Shown here piece by piece: positions 18,538-28,340 of a stretch of 64,000 nucleotides of DNA. The notes below the pieces were generated by a model, which ran no database searches, was not told the DNA's origin, and saw nothing but the letters and a program-made list of their open reading frames with translations. The position numbers and the translations under genes were made by a program. The stretch is from Chitinophagaceae bacterium (GTDB lineage: Bacteria; Bacteroidota; Bacteroidia; Chitinophagales; Chitinophagaceae): NCBI GenBank assembly GCA_019638595.1, contig JAHBTJ010000001.1, positions 372,001 through 436,000 of the forward strand, given 5' to 3'. The number at the start of each line of letters is the position of its first letter. Positions within the stretch are counted from its first letter, which is position 1.

Positions 18538-18565
18538 AAAGGATCGCCAAATGAGGCGATCCTTT
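18538..18565. terminator. Bidirectional hairpin terminator
   Basis: A perfect 11-bp stem (18538-18548 and 18555-18565) with a 6-base loop AAATGA. It has A residues before and T residues after the stem, so it can work on both strands. It lies 8 bases after the ZU5 lipoprotein gene and 16 bases after the convergent NmrA-like gene. Confidence 0.85.
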
Positions 18566-18580
18566 AATCTCCGGGGGCAA

Positions 18581-19447
18581 CTAACCGGCATTAATATAAT
18601 CTATGAATTTTGTGTGAGGCTTTCCAAGTATGTTCCAGACTTTATCTGCTTCAAATTTCTCCGGGTAATTATTGAGCGCTTCAATTATTTTAGCACCGTA
18701 TGCGAATTTATTACTGAATTTTCCCGCAAGCTTCAGTAAAAAGAGCGGGGCTTTAACAACCATAAGCTGGGTTTTACTGCAATGCTTTTTGTAGAAGTTT
18801 GCTGCTTCATCAGCAGTAAACCCTTCCTCGCCCTGGATCACAAACTCCTGGTTACCGTTGTTAAGTTCAAATGCCTTTACCACCTGCTTCCCGTAATCGC
18901 CTGCTGCAATAAGGAACATTTTAAATTTTGACACACCTGCCAATGCGATAAAATTCCCCTGCCTGTAAGCGCCTTTGTCAAAGCTCTCCATAAAAGTAGA
19001 AGGATAGAAAATGGAATAGGGAATCCCAGCCGCCCTGATTTTATGAACCGCCCTGCTTTTTAATTCAAAGGCCCACCAATGAAACCCATTTTGTCCTTCA
19101 TATAAATGAACCAGTGATGACAGGTAACCAATCCTTTTTACGGACGATTCTTTAGCAACTGCAATAATATTAACCATTCCATCTCTTTCCGGCTGAAAGT
19201 CATCTTCCGCGCTATCCTTCGCCACAGAAAGGTTTAAGTAAAGATATTCCAGGCCGGTTATGAATCGCTTTATCTCCGCAATATTCCGTACATCACCCCG
19301 CATGTAATGAACATTATTACCAAAAAGACGTTTTGCTTTTTCAATATTCCGGACTAAAACAGTTACTTCGAATCCTGCTTGGATAAACGCATTTGTTACA
19401 GGCTTTCCTATCATACCTGTAGCTCCAACAATACCAATTTTTGCCAT
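18581..19447 (-). CDS. NmrA-like NAD(P)-binding protein (atypical short-chain dehydrogenase)
   Basis: A 288-residue cytosolic protein with a Rossmann start IGIVGATGMIGKPV (GxxGxxG) and the usual second strand ending in an arginine (VTVLVRN), which favours NADP(H). The SDR catalytic Tyr-x-x-x-Lys is not in the classical position, as in atypical SDRs of the NmrA type. Middle and end segments AGIPYSIFYPSTFMESF and FVIQGEEGFTADEAANF fit that group. Its role, redox sensor or reductase, cannot be told. It is a single gene with a shared terminator. Confidence 0.82.
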   Translation of the reverse strand: MAKIGIVGATGMIGKPVTNAFIQAGFEVTVLVRNIEKAKRLFGNNVHYMRGDVRNIAEIKRFITGLEYLYLNLSVAKDSAEDDFQPERDGMVNIIAVAKESSVKRIGYLSSLVHLYEGQNGFHWWAFELKSRAVHKIRAAGIPYSIFYPSTFMESFDKGAYRQGNFIALAGVSKFKMFLIAAGDYGKQVVKAFELNNGNQEFVIQGEEGFTADEAANFYKKHCSKTQLMVVKAPLFLLKLAGKFSNKFAYGAKIIEALNNYPEKFEADKVWNILGKPHTKFIDYINAG

Positions 19448-19608
19448 TCCTTTATGATTGATTTATACTGAATATGTTTTAAAGATCAAAAGTACAGGTA
19501 CGGTCTAACGGTGTTGACAAAAGATGTATAAACTGTAAAAAAGCAGTCATTAAAATATTTGCTGCGCAATTCATCTAATATTATAGACAGTTCATCCTGT
19601 TACCGCTA

Positions 19609-19638
19609 TTTGCAAACAATGCAATGAAGAAATCTTTG
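19609..19638 (+). promoter_or_regulatory. Possible promoter of the cytochrome/monooxygenase operon
   Basis: TTTG at 19609-19612 and AATCTTTG at 19631-19638 are 18 bases apart, one base from the TAnnTTTG consensus and slightly short in spacing. It ends 20 bases upstream of the cytochrome start at 19659. Confidence 0.35.
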
Positions 19639-19658
19639 TGTAATTAATGTTTTATAAA

Positions 19659-20633
19659 ATGAAAAAGATTTACAAAGTATTACCCGGTATACTGGTGTTT
19701 GTTGTTATAGGACTTATTGCTACAGGATCTTACCTGAAAGCTTACCTGCCCGATATAGCCGATGCTCCCGAAATTAAAGTAGAGCGCAGCCCTGAACGTA
19801 TGGAACGTGGGCGTTATCTTGCCAATTGTGTAGCCGTGTGTATGGATTGCCATAGCTCCCGGGACTGGTCGAAATTTGCCGGGCCATTATCAGGTAACCT
19901 GGGTGGTGGTGGGGAAAAATTTGGAAAGGATATGGGATTTCCCGGCACTATTTATTCGGCCAATATCACACCCTATAACCTGGGTAACTGGTCGGACGGA
20001 GAAATATTCAGGGCGATTACTGCAGGGGTTGACAAAGACGGTAAAGCGCTGTTCCCTGTAATGCCTTATCATCATTACGGGCAAATGGATAAGGAGGATA
20101 TCTACAGCATTATTGCTTATATCAGAACGCTTGACCCAATCAAAAACAATACAGCAGAACGTGAGCTGGATTTTCCTTTGAACTTTATCGTAAACACTAT
20201 GCCCCGGGAAGCGCAGCCAAAACCAAAACCTGATGAAAGCGAACGCCTGGCTTATGGCGCTTACCTTGTAAATACTGCGGGTTGTGTGGATTGCCACAGC
20301 AAAACAGATAAAGGCGCTATTGTAAAAGGTTCGGAGTTTGGCGGTGGTATGGAGTTCAGGCAACCGGCAGGCATTGTGCGTTCGGCCAATATTACATCGC
20401 ATAAGGAAACCGGTATCGGGCGCTGGACAAAGGAGGCGTTTGTACAGCGCTTTAAGCAATATTCAGACAGCAATTACCAATCGCCTGCATTTACACCAAA
20501 TGATTTAAACAGCCCGATGCCCTGGCACATGTATGCAGGTATGAAGGAAGCGGACCTGGAAGCTATCTTTGTTTACCTGCAAAGCCTGGAACCCATTGAC
20601 AACACAATAAACAGGTACGAGAAAAAACAATAA
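19659..20633 (+). CDS. Diheme cytochrome c
   Basis: A 324-residue protein from the ATG at 19659 (MKKIYKVLPG), with an N-terminal membrane anchor of about residues 5-25. It holds two CxxCH heme sites: CMDCH near residue 64 and CVDCH near residue 212, each opening a class I cytochrome c domain, with likely axial ligand methionines in FPVMPYHHYG and SPMPWHMYAG. The two halves are similar, each with a SANIT segment, so the protein arose by duplication. An electron-transfer role in the periplasm is inferred. The FAD monooxygenase gene begins two bases after its stop, so the two are co-transcribed. Confidence 0.88.
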   Translation: MKKIYKVLPGILVFVVIGLIATGSYLKAYLPDIADAPEIKVERSPERMERGRYLANCVAVCMDCHSSRDWSKFAGPLSGNLGGGGEKFGKDMGFPGTIYSANITPYNLGNWSDGEIFRAITAGVDKDGKALFPVMPYHHYGQMDKEDIYSIIAYIRTLDPIKNNTAERELDFPLNFIVNTMPREAQPKPKPDESERLAYGAYLVNTAGCVDCHSKTDKGAIVKGSEFGGGMEFRQPAGIVRSANITSHKETGIGRWTKEAFVQRFKQYSDSNYQSPAFTPNDLNSPMPWHMYAGMKEADLEAIFVYLQSLEPIDNTINRYEKKQ

Positions 20634-20635
20634 AC

Positions 20636-21778
20636 ATGAAACGTAAAGTAGCTATTACAGGAGGCGGTATTGCTGGACTTACCACCGCCATCGCTTTCCG
20701 GAAAGCAGGGTATGCTCCCATTATTTTTGAAGCAGCAGAAATAGTAAAACCCGTAGGCGCAGGATTGGGACTTGCCGCAAACGCCATCAAAGCGCTGGAT
20801 AAGCTGGGGATAAAAAATAAAGTAGTAGGGAAAGGAAGGGCACTTTCATCTTTTACTATAAAAAACGAAAAAGATAAAACCATTACTTGTACGGACAGCT
20901 TGAAAATAAGCCGGCAATATGGACTGGATAATTTCACTATCCACCGGGCCGCATTACATGAAGCCCTCCTTTCTGAAATGCCGGGAGCGGAACTATACAC
21001 CGGTAAAAAGTGCATGGATATCATCATCCGGAAAAACAATATTCAGTTATTGTTTAAAGACGGAAGTACTGTTGATACGGATTACCTCATCGTTGCAGAT
21101 GGCATTCACTCACCAATTAGGCAGAAGCTGCTTCCCGGTTCTGTGCCACGTTATGCCGGCTATACCTGCTGGCGGGCAGTGATTGACAACAGCACACTGA
21201 ACATTGACAACAGCTACGAAATATGGGGCAATAAAGGAAGGTTTGGTGCTGTACCGCTTGCAAACAATCAGTTGTACTGGTTTGCAACAGTTAACAGCCC
21301 CGCCAACAATACCCGCTTTAAAAATTTCACGCTTACCGATCTGAAAGAGTGGTTCCGGGAATATCCTTTAGAAACAAGAACTATACTAAGCCAGACTTCG
21401 GAAGATATTTTGATATGGAATGATATCATTGATCTGAAGCCCATTCCAAAATATGCTTTTGATAACATTTTACTGATTGGCGATGCCGCCCACGCCACCA
21501 CGCCCAATATGGGACAGGGCGCCTGCCAGGCCATTGAAGATGCCGCGGTTTTGTACGACGAGCTTTTAAAAGGAGGCGAATTGAGCAGCGTATTTCTTCG
21601 TTTTGAAAAAAGAAGATTGAAACGCACTCATTTTATTACAAACCAGTCTGCCCTTATCGGGAAAATGGCACAGGCTACCAATCCTTTGATGATTAAGATG
21701 CGTAACGCGTTTTTCCGTTCCATACCGGAAAGCATAAAAGACAGGCAGCTTAAAAAATTATACAACACAGATTTCTGA
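20636..21778 (+). CDS. FAD-dependent monooxygenase, UbiH/salicylate hydroxylase type
   Basis: A 380-residue class A flavoprotein monooxygenase. The N-terminal dinucleotide site is GGGIAGLTTAIAFRKAGY, the middle has YLIVADGIHSPIR (the DG motif), and the C-terminal FAD motif is LIGDAAHATTPNMGQGACQA. Such enzymes hydroxylate aromatic or polyketide-like rings using NAD(P)H and oxygen. It begins two bases after the cytochrome c gene. No cognate aromatic-degradation genes lie nearby, so the substrate is unknown. Confidence 0.9.
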   Translation: MKRKVAITGGGIAGLTTAIAFRKAGYAPIIFEAAEIVKPVGAGLGLAANAIKALDKLGIKNKVVGKGRALSSFTIKNEKDKTITCTDSLKISRQYGLDNFTIHRAALHEALLSEMPGAELYTGKKCMDIIIRKNNIQLLFKDGSTVDTDYLIVADGIHSPIRQKLLPGSVPRYAGYTCWRAVIDNSTLNIDNSYEIWGNKGRFGAVPLANNQLYWFATVNSPANNTRFKNFTLTDLKEWFREYPLETRTILSQTSEDILIWNDIIDLKPIPKYAFDNILLIGDAAHATTPNMGQGACQAIEDAAVLYDELLKGGELSSVFLRFEKRRLKRTHFITNQSALIGKMAQATNPLMIKMRNAFFRSIPESIKDRQLKKLYNTDF

Positions 21779-21831
21779 AAAAAGCATAACGCAGATTATT
21801 CCGCGGCATATTCACCAGGTTCGTAATTTAA

Positions 21832-23328
21832 CTACTGGCCTGCAGCCCAGGCTCTTGCCGCGTTGATCGCTCTTTCCCAACCTTTAGCTAATTGGTTGCG
21901 TGTTACTTCTTGCATAGCAGGGGCAAACACCTTGTCTACCTGCCATTGGCTTTGTATTTCCTGCATATCTTTCCAGTATCCAACGGCCAGGCCCGCAAGG
22001 TATGCAGCGCCCATGGCAGTGGTTTCTATTATTTCGGGGCGAATAACTTTTGTATTCAGCATATCACTTTGAAATTGCATCAGCAGGTTATTCGCCGTTG
22101 CTCCTCCATCCACTCTTAGCTCCTTTATAGCAATACCCGAATCTGCTTCCATCGCTTTCAGCACATCCATGGTTTGATAAGCAATGCTTTCTATGGCTGC
22201 CCTGGCAATATGCGCGGCAGTGGTACCGCGGGTCATTCCTACAATAGTACCCCTGGCATGCTGATCCCAATAGGGAGCGCCCAATCCCGCGAATGCCGGC
22301 ACCACAAACACACCCCCGGTATTATCTACTTTTTGTGCCAGTGCTTCCACTTCTGCCGAAGATTTAATAATGCCAAGTCCGTCGCGTAACCATTGCACTA
22401 CGGCGCCCGCTATAAATACGCTTCCTTCCAGCGCGTAATGAGTAATACCATTCACTTTCCAGGCTACGGTTGTCAGCAGGTTGTTAACAGAAGGCACTGC
22501 GTTTTCACCGGTATTCATCAGCATAAAGCAGCCGGTGCCATACGTATTTTTTACCATTCCCTGCTGCGTGCACATTTGCCCGAACAAAGCCGACTGCTGA
22601 TCGCCTGCAATACCTGCTATCGGGATTTTATGAGCGGTGAGGATATTCTCGGTTTCGCCGTATACCTCGCTGCTGCTCCTTACCTGCGGTAACATATTGC
22701 CCGGTATGTCAAATAAGCTTTCGAGCGCTCCGTCCCATTGCAGCGTATGAATGTTCAGCAGCATGGTGCGCGAAGCATTCGATACATCGGTAGCGTGTAT
22801 CCTGCCTTTGGTAAGGTTCCACAACAACCAACTGTCAATAGTGCCGAAACACAATTCACCGTTTTCGGCTTTTTTTCTTGCGCCAGTCACATTATCGAGT
22901 ATCCATTTAACCTTGGTGGCCGAAAAATAAGCGTCAATGATCAGCCCGGTTTTTTCCTGTATCAGTTTGTCCTTTCCTTCTTTTTTCAAAGCATCGCAAT
23001 ACCCGGCTGTCCGCCTGTCCTGCCATACGATCGCATTGTATACCGGCTTGCCCGTAGCCCTTTCCCACACAACCGTTGTTTCGCGCTGGTTGGTAATGCC
23101 TATGGCCGCGATATTTTCCACGCTTAACCCCGCTTTGCTGATGGCTTCTGCCGCTACTCCCAATTGAGTGCTCCATATTTCGTTGGGGTCATGCTCCACC
23201 CAACCGGGCTGAGGAAATATTTGTTTGAACTCTTTTTGAGCTACAGATATTACTTTGCCGTTTTTATCGAAAATAATAGCCCTTGAGCTGGTTGTACCCT
23301 GGTCGAAAGCAAGAATGTACGTATTCAT
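21832..23328 (-). CDS. glpK: Glycerol kinase
   Basis: A 498-residue FGGY-family kinase from the ATG at 23328 ([18 protein letters not shown]); a longer frame to 23358 is rejected because 498 residues is the normal GlpK length. It has the ATP phosphate-1 motif DQGTTSSRA, the substrate segment WQDRRTA, the FGGY signatures [13 protein letters not shown] and [14 protein letters not shown], and the adenosine site [18 protein letters not shown]. It phosphorylates glycerol to sn-glycerol 3-phosphate in the cytosol. No glpF or glpD is beside it, so glycerol entry and oxidation genes must be elsewhere. Confidence 0.95.
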   Translation of the reverse strand: MNTYILAFDQGTTSSRAIIFDKNGKVISVAQKEFKQIFPQPGWVEHDPNEIWSTQLGVAAEAISKAGLSVENIAAIGITNQRETTVVWERATGKPVYNAIVWQDRRTAGYCDALKKEGKDKLIQEKTGLIIDAYFSATKVKWILDNVTGARKKAENGELCFGTIDSWLLWNLTKGRIHATDVSNASRTMLLNIHTLQWDGALESLFDIPGNMLPQVRSSSEVYGETENILTAHKIPIAGIAGDQQSALFGQMCTQQGMVKNTYGTGCFMLMNTGENAVPSVNNLLTTVAWKVNGITHYALEGSVFIAGAVVQWLRDGLGIIKSSAEVEALAQKVDNTGGVFVVPAFAGLGAPYWDQHARGTIVGMTRGTTAAHIARAAIESIAYQTMDVLKAMEADSGIAIKELRVDGGATANNLLMQFQSDMLNTKVIRPEIIETTAMGAAYLAGLAVGYWKDMQEIQSQWQVDKVFAPAMQEVTRNQLAKGWERAINAARAWAAGQ

Positions 23329-23788
23329 ATGGCGATCTTTAGTTTGAAGATAAGACATTAGGATTTGAAATTTGAGATTTGAAATTTAAGATTTACGCGT
23401 ATGTACCCTGGTCAGTAAAAAGTATCATTCATCCTGCAAATTATATAACAACCAGTAAACACCTTCACTGTAATTTAGCGGTTGCGATCACAGCTAAAAA
23501 TGGCAAAGGAAAAAATAGTGCAGCAGTTCGAATCAATTATTGCTTCCGCCTGTTGTTGTTATAGATAAGCGCCGGCTGCAATGCATTGGCAAATGTTAAC
23601 AGGTAGTAGCTTTTTCCTGCTTTCACTAAGTGAATACACTCACTCACAAGTAAGGCTAAACGAAGTTTTTTTCGAACAGCACAATCCCCGGCATATATGT
23701 CCGTTTATGCTTCCGTATTTATTACGGTGATGCTATTGCACATCGTAATAAGTTTTTTAATTTCTTATTTAATCTAAATTCTTTTCCC
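23329..23788. other. Intergenic region with a short AT-rich word repeat
   Basis: A 460-base gap that must contain the divergent promoters of glycerol kinase and the next lipoprotein. At 23362-23387 the words gatttgaaattt and gagatttgaaattt repeat in tandem; the same words form the long inverted repeat at 60347-60584. No open frame with a credible start and no terminator were found. Confidence 0.4.
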
Positions 23789-24610
23789 ATGATTTCTCGT
23801 TTTAATGCAAAGCATCTTATTCTTTGTTTATCTCTGAGCGTTTTCTTTTCCTGTAAAAAGGATGATAATCCCGGGCCAACCCCACCTCCGCAGGAAGAGC
23901 CCACGCTTTTTGAAAAAGTACAGGGGCGATGGGATGCTGAAGTTGACCTGCCCGTAAGGATCAGCAACCCGGCAGTATCTTATAAAAATCAGGATATGCC
24001 TCATGTAAGATCTGTTGAGTTTTTAAGCGACAGTACTTATATTGTAGCATTTGCCCACGGCGGAGCTTTTACCGGTAAGCTGAGCGTTATTGACAGTGCG
24101 TCTTTCAACTTTACAGGTCTGGGCGAGGTTTCCAATATACAAATTAAAGATGATTCCCTCAGCTTTACATGGAGCTATAACGATATTCCTTTAAATGTAA
24201 GAGCAGGTAAAGTATCTGATCTTTCAATAAGCGCCGACAAAAAAGCAATTTTAAAAAGCTGGGTGCTTAGCACTGAAGAAGATGGAGCTGATCTTTATGA
24301 AGAATTCAATATAGAAGAAGGTAAGAAAATAACCATGTTATTTTCTTCAGCCGGTACGCTTCTTACAAAGTATAGCGATGTAGCGAATGCAAGAAACTGG
24401 AAATGGCATCCCGAAAAAGCCAATGCGGCGTTGTTTTACAGCCCCGGTCAAACCGAGTTTAACTACGATATTTATTACAAGCTCGCAGAGCTTACCAATA
24501 CCGGATTGAAAATTCAACTGGTACATGTAGACAAAGAGTATGACGATGATGACAATGTTATCAGCGAGGAAGAAGTAGTAGACAAGACCTTCATACTGAC
24601 AGCAGAATAA
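23789..24610 (+). CDS. Lipoprotein of unknown function
   Basis: A 273-residue lipoprotein with signal LILCLSLSVFFSC (lipobox FFSC), then a proline-rich linker DNPGPTPPPQEEPT. The mature part has a lipocalin-like G-x-W (VQGRWDAEVD) and many beta strands, and the last 40 residues hold an acidic run EYDDDDNVISEEE. No family was recognised. It ends in a strong Rho-independent terminator. Confidence 0.7.
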   Translation: MISRFNAKHLILCLSLSVFFSCKKDDNPGPTPPPQEEPTLFEKVQGRWDAEVDLPVRISNPAVSYKNQDMPHVRSVEFLSDSTYIVAFAHGGAFTGKLSVIDSASFNFTGLGEVSNIQIKDDSLSFTWSYNDIPLNVRAGKVSDLSISADKKAILKSWVLSTEEDGADLYEEFNIEEGKKITMLFSSAGTLLTKYSDVANARNWKWHPEKANAALFYSPGQTEFNYDIYYKLAELTNTGLKIQLVHVDKEYDDDDNVISEEEVVDKTFILTAE

Positions 24611-24644
24611 TTACACCCGACGGTACACCGATTTTATTTATTAT

Positions 24645-24689
24645 GGGGCTGACTAAAGTTCAACGATCTTTTTAGTCAGCCCCTTTTTT
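24645..24689 (+). terminator. Rho-independent terminator
   Basis: A perfect 13-bp stem (24645-24657 with 24671-24683), a 13-base loop and a T6 run at 24684-24689. It lies 34 bases after the lipoprotein stop and is the strongest terminator in the window. Confidence 0.9.
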
Positions 24690-24710
24690 GTTTTGAAATA
24701 CGTCCTTTTT

Positions 24711-25013
24711 TTAATTCAGGCTGTTCCTTACCTTCTCCAGTATCTTCCGGTAACGTTTTTCATTCCGGCTTCTGCTGATCACGGCGAGCGCCCATCCTGA
24801 TACCAGGCCAACAACAATGATCAGCGCCACTTTGTGGTTATCCTGGGCAATAGGTATAATGCTGATGCCACCCAGGAACATGATGATAAAAAAAGAGAAG
24901 AAAATAATAAGCATTCCCCAGCTAATGCTGTATAGCAGGTAGTATTTTATTTTGGATCCCCCGCGTTGCTCCTTCCAGAACTCTACAAAACGTAACTCTT
25001 CTTTGCTGATCAT
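24711..25013 (-). CDS. Small membrane protein with two helices
   Basis: A 100-residue protein starting MISKEELRFVEFW. Two hydrophobic stretches (about residues 25-52 and 60-78, with GLVSGWALAVISRSRNEKR at the end) indicate a hairpin in the inner membrane. The charged N-terminus begins with an EELRFVEFWKEQR helix. No family recognised. It lies 46 bases downstream of the E1 dehydrogenase gene on the same strand and may be co-transcribed. Confidence 0.7.
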   Translation of the reverse strand: MISKEELRFVEFWKEQRGGSKIKYYLLYSISWGMLIIFFSFFIIMFLGGISIIPIAQDNHKVALIIVVGLVSGWALAVISRSRNEKRYRKILEKVRNSLN

Positions 25014-25059
25014 TTTTAAAAAACAGATTTTTCAGTTTTCATCACGTACCACTTACCAC

Positions 25060-27429
25060 TTATTCCCTCATCATTTCCTTCACAACGCGGATAAAATCTT
25101 CCGCATTGGGTTTGCTGAAGTAATCGCCATCGGTAGCATAAGCGGGGCGGTGCCCATGGGCGGTAATTGTTCTGGGCGCCACGTCGAGCCATTTGTATCC
25201 TCCCTGCTCTTCCATTACTTTATTAAACATATAGGCTGCCGCTCCGCCGGGCATATCTTCATCTGCAAAAATGATCCTGTTGGTCTTTTTCAGCGATTCA
25301 ACAACGGAGTGGTTGACATCAAATGGTAACAGCGTTTGCGCGTCTATTATTTCACATTGAATACCCATGTCATTTAATACGCCTGCGGCTTCTTCCACTA
25401 TGCGCAAAGTTGCCCCATATGATACAATGGTAATATCCGATCCTTCACGTACAATTTCAGGTACTCCTAACGCTACCCTGTACCCTAAAAGATTAGAAGG
25501 TAATTTTTCCTTTAACCGGTAAGCATTCAGGCACTCGATCATAATAGCGGGATCGTTCACTTCGAGCAAGGTATTATACATGCCGGCAGCCTGCACCATA
25601 TTGCGCGGTACGCATACATGAAAGCCCCGTAGCGCATTAATGAGCATGCCCATGGGTGAGCCGCTGTGCCAGATGCCCTCCAGCCGGTGCCCGCGGGTAC
25701 GTACTATAATAGGGCAGCTTTGCCGTCCTTTGGTGCGATAGTGCAAACAGGCAACGTCATCGCTTAAGGGTTCCAGTCCATACAATACATAATCCACGTA
25801 TTGAATTTCGGCTATAGGCCGTAGCCCCCTCATGGCAAGCCCAATACCCTGTCCTATGATCGTTAGTTCCCTGATGCCTGTATCAAATATTCTTTTATCG
25901 CCATGCTTTTGCTGCAATCCCGCAAACCCCTGGTTAACATCTCCGATCAATCCCAGGTCTTCGCCAAAAGCAAGCACCTTAGGATTATGCGTGAACAGTT
26001 CGTCAAAATACCTGTTCAAAACCTGGTATCCATTCACAAAAGGAGCATTATCATCGTATTCCGCCACGGTGGGTTGCACATGTTTCAGGCTCTTTGTGCC
26101 TTCGTTGTACAGGTGGGTATGATAAGCCGCATCTTCTGTAGCATACAGGTGTTCGTAGTATGTATTCAGTTCCTGCGAATTGCCAAAGTGCACACCGGTA
26201 GCAAGCGCTTTTAAAATATCCTTGCGTGTGGGTTCCCGGTTCATTTGTAAAAGCCTGGTAGCTTTTTCTACATGTCCTGTATTGTCTGTAACCGTTTGCA
26301 GCAGGGCAATACTTTTTTTAACCATTTCCTTCAACGGGGCCGAATATTTCTCCCATGCCCTGAGCCGGCTTTCGCGGATATGTACTTTTGCCCGGCTTTC
26401 TATCTGGTTCAGCTCTTCCTCGTCTGCAAGCGCATTGGCCAAAATCCATTCTTTCATCTTTTTATTGCAGTCCCATTCCCGTTCCCATTCAAGGCGCTCC
26501 GTACTTTTATAACGTTCATGACTACCTGAAGTAGAATGCCCCTGCGGCTGTGTAGCTTCTTCAACATGAAAGACCGCCGGTATATGCGTTTCGCGTATTT
26601 TTTGAATAGCATGCTCGAATACTTCGCACATGCCTGCATAGTCCCAGCATTTTACTTTGTAAATGTCTATGCCGTTCGTATGGTTCTTTTTTTGAAATCC
26701 TTTTAACGCGTCAGACACGGAACCTTTTACAACCTGTTCTGCCGAAGGAACCGAAATTCCATAGCCATCGTCCCAAATAAAAATGGCCAATGGTACCTGC
26801 AGCACACCCGCGGCATTTACCGCCTCCCAAAAATGCCCTTCAGAAACAGACGCATCACCAATAGTACAGAAACAGATCTCGTTACCATTGTTAGAAAGGT
26901 CTTTGAACTGCTGTAATTGTTCTACTTCCCTGAAAGCTTTAGAGGCGAATGCCAGCCCCAGCGCCCTCGGCATTTGCCCGGCTGTAGGGGCAATGCTGCT
27001 GGTAATATTTTTGTGATTGACCAGGTCAAGGAATTCGCCGTTCTTATCCATGAAGGCGGATGCAAAATGTGAGTTCATCTGCCTGCCCCCGCTGTGCGGC
27101 TCTTCATCTTCGTTGGGGTTGGCATATAACTGGGCAAAAAATTCTTCTATGGTCGCCCTGCCGGTAGCAAAAGAAATTGTTTGATCGCGATAGTACCCGG
27201 CATAGTAATCGCCGGGTTTAAAAAACTTGGCTAAAGCTATTTGCGGCAGTTCCTTTCCATCACCAAAAATGCCGAATTTTGCCTTGCCGGTCAGCACTTC
27301 TTTCCTGCCAAGAAGACTGGCTTCCCTGCTTTCGCAGGCAAGGCGGTAATCGTTCAACACTTCTTCCCGAAAGCGATCGAACGAGAGCTTTTCTTCAGAC
27401 ATGGTATCGTTGGAAATGATATGCTCCAT
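25060..27429 (-). CDS. Fused alpha/beta E1 component of a 2-oxoacid dehydrogenase
   Basis: A 789-residue fusion of E1-alpha and E1-beta. The first half has the thiamine-pyrophosphate domain (YYAGYYRDQTISFATG; GDASVSEGHFWEAVNAAG, the G-D-x-x-x-x-x-G-x-x-x-E-x-x-N type site). The second half, about residues 460-780, is the transketolase-like beta domain (LAFGEDLGLIGDVNQGF, FVNGYQVLNRYFDELF) with a C-terminal domain (ITIVSYGATLRIVEEAA). Such fusions in Bacteroidota act on branched-chain 2-oxoacids or pyruvate and need separate E2 and E3, which are not here. ATG at 27402 (MSEEKLSFD) is a strong alternative start that fits the family better than 27429. Confidence 0.9.
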   Translation of the reverse strand: MEHIISNDTMSEEKLSFDRFREEVLNDYRLACESREASLLGRKEVLTGKAKFGIFGDGKELPQIALAKFFKPGDYYAGYYRDQTISFATGRATIEEFFAQLYANPNEDEEPHSGGRQMNSHFASAFMDKNGEFLDLVNHKNITSSIAPTAGQMPRALGLAFASKAFREVEQLQQFKDLSNNGNEICFCTIGDASVSEGHFWEAVNAAGVLQVPLAIFIWDDGYGISVPSAEQVVKGSVSDALKGFQKKNHTNGIDIYKVKCWDYAGMCEVFEHAIQKIRETHIPAVFHVEEATQPQGHSTSGSHERYKSTERLEWEREWDCNKKMKEWILANALADEEELNQIESRAKVHIRESRLRAWEKYSAPLKEMVKKSIALLQTVTDNTGHVEKATRLLQMNREPTRKDILKALATGVHFGNSQELNTYYEHLYATEDAAYHTHLYNEGTKSLKHVQPTVAEYDDNAPFVNGYQVLNRYFDELFTHNPKVLAFGEDLGLIGDVNQGFAGLQQKHGDKRIFDTGIRELTIIGQGIGLAMRGLRPIAEIQYVDYVLYGLEPLSDDVACLHYRTKGRQSCPIIVRTRGHRLEGIWHSGSPMGMLINALRGFHVCVPRNMVQAAGMYNTLLEVNDPAIMIECLNAYRLKEKLPSNLLGYRVALGVPEIVREGSDITIVSYGATLRIVEEAAGVLNDMGIQCEIIDAQTLLPFDVNHSVVESLKKTNRIIFADEDMPGGAAAYMFNKVMEEQGGYKWLDVAPRTITAHGHRPAYATDGDYFSKPNAEDFIRVVKEMMRE

Positions 27430-27626
27430 AGCGGCAAAAATACCCGAAAATATTTAAATGAGAAGGGGTGGGTAAAAAAGACTTTTCCCAACGTAACAGG
27501 TAGCCTGGTGGAATAAAAATGAGGTATAACGAATAGCAGGAAGCAACTGTTACAAAAGCATTCAGGTGCGCCTGTTCTGATTGTATATCGGGTGCATTTA
27601 AAATTGTCGCCGGTTGGTGGGGGCAC

Positions 27627-27959
27627 CATAGGCGTCAACTTAAAAAATATGAACCTCCCGATATGTGCCCGTGTGGTATCTTTTCGATATAACCAGGGTA
27701 GCGCCTATGGCGCATTATTGAAAATTATCCTTTTTGTCTACAAACGGGTTGTGCCGATGGCACAGCAAATCCGGTATGCCCAACAGCATTTTATACAGTG
27801 GAGTAACTGACTAAGAGTATTTCATTTACCCCTGGTTACGTATCTGCAATATGCCGCATAGCGGCTACCTGTTTGTAAAAAGAATGCAGGACGTTTTATT
27901 TGCCCGCCGCGGCGGGCTACCCTTCATATAAAGTGATCAGGTTTAAGTTGACGCCTATG
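27627..27959. mobile_element. MITE-like element with 18-bp terminal inverted repeats
   Basis: The 18-base sequence at 27627-27644 (cataggcgtcaacttaaa) is repeated exactly in reverse complement at 27942-27959. Inside lie four perfect hairpins or palindromes: 27701-27713 (gcgcc-tat-ggcgc), 27751-27763 (gtgcc-gat-ggcac), 27853-27865 (gccgc-ata-gcggc) and 27902-27917 (16-bp palindrome of C and G). Three share a tri-base loop. No coding frame is present. The layout resembles a non-autonomous miniature element or a cluster of REP units; no obvious target-site duplication was seen. Confidence 0.5.
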
Positions 27960-28097
27960 CGCTTTGCGGGGCTGATGAAGCTTTAGTACTACTGTGAATT
28001 CAGCAACAAAATCCTGATACGTTTGCTGATAACTTAGCCGACTTAGGATACTTACAAATCGGAAAGCTGTGACAAACAAAAGCAACTTGTCACGGCT

Positions 28098-28340
28098 CAA
28101 TGATGGAGTGCTGCCTAATTAGTAACTCGCAGTGACGGCAAAAGTGATTTGTTGTTATAATTTTGCACTAAACAAAGTATACATTTACTCAGCTCCTCGC
28201 TCGTCTTTGCGAGCCGCCATACGCATTTTAAAGATCAGGACTGATACGCGGCGAAGCAATCTCCACATTTGTCGCTGCTATCAACTCAACGTCATTACTG
28301 CAATGATTGAGGCGCAGCCTAATTGTTTACTCGGAATGAC
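28098..28340 (+). repeat. Diverged direct repeat, two copies
   Basis: The segments 28098-28136 and 28301-28340 align with the shared words CAATGAT, GCCTAATT, ACTCG and TGAC at matching positions, with several mismatches between. They belong to the repeat-rich boundary region and have no coding potential. Confidence 0.4.
28201..28265 (+). repeat. Dispersed palindromic repeat ending gaagcaatct
   Basis: This segment begins tcgtctttgcgagcc and ends gcggcgaagcaatctcc. It resembles the widespread bacterial intergenic repeat of the form CGTCATTGCGAG...GAAGCAATCTC, in which the two ends pair. Recognition is by memory of that motif. Confidence 0.4.

Noticed and set aside
27592-27810. Short plus-strand frame inside the inverted-repeat element
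   Set aside because: It runs through hairpins and one terminal repeat and has no family features; the DNA structure explains the region better.
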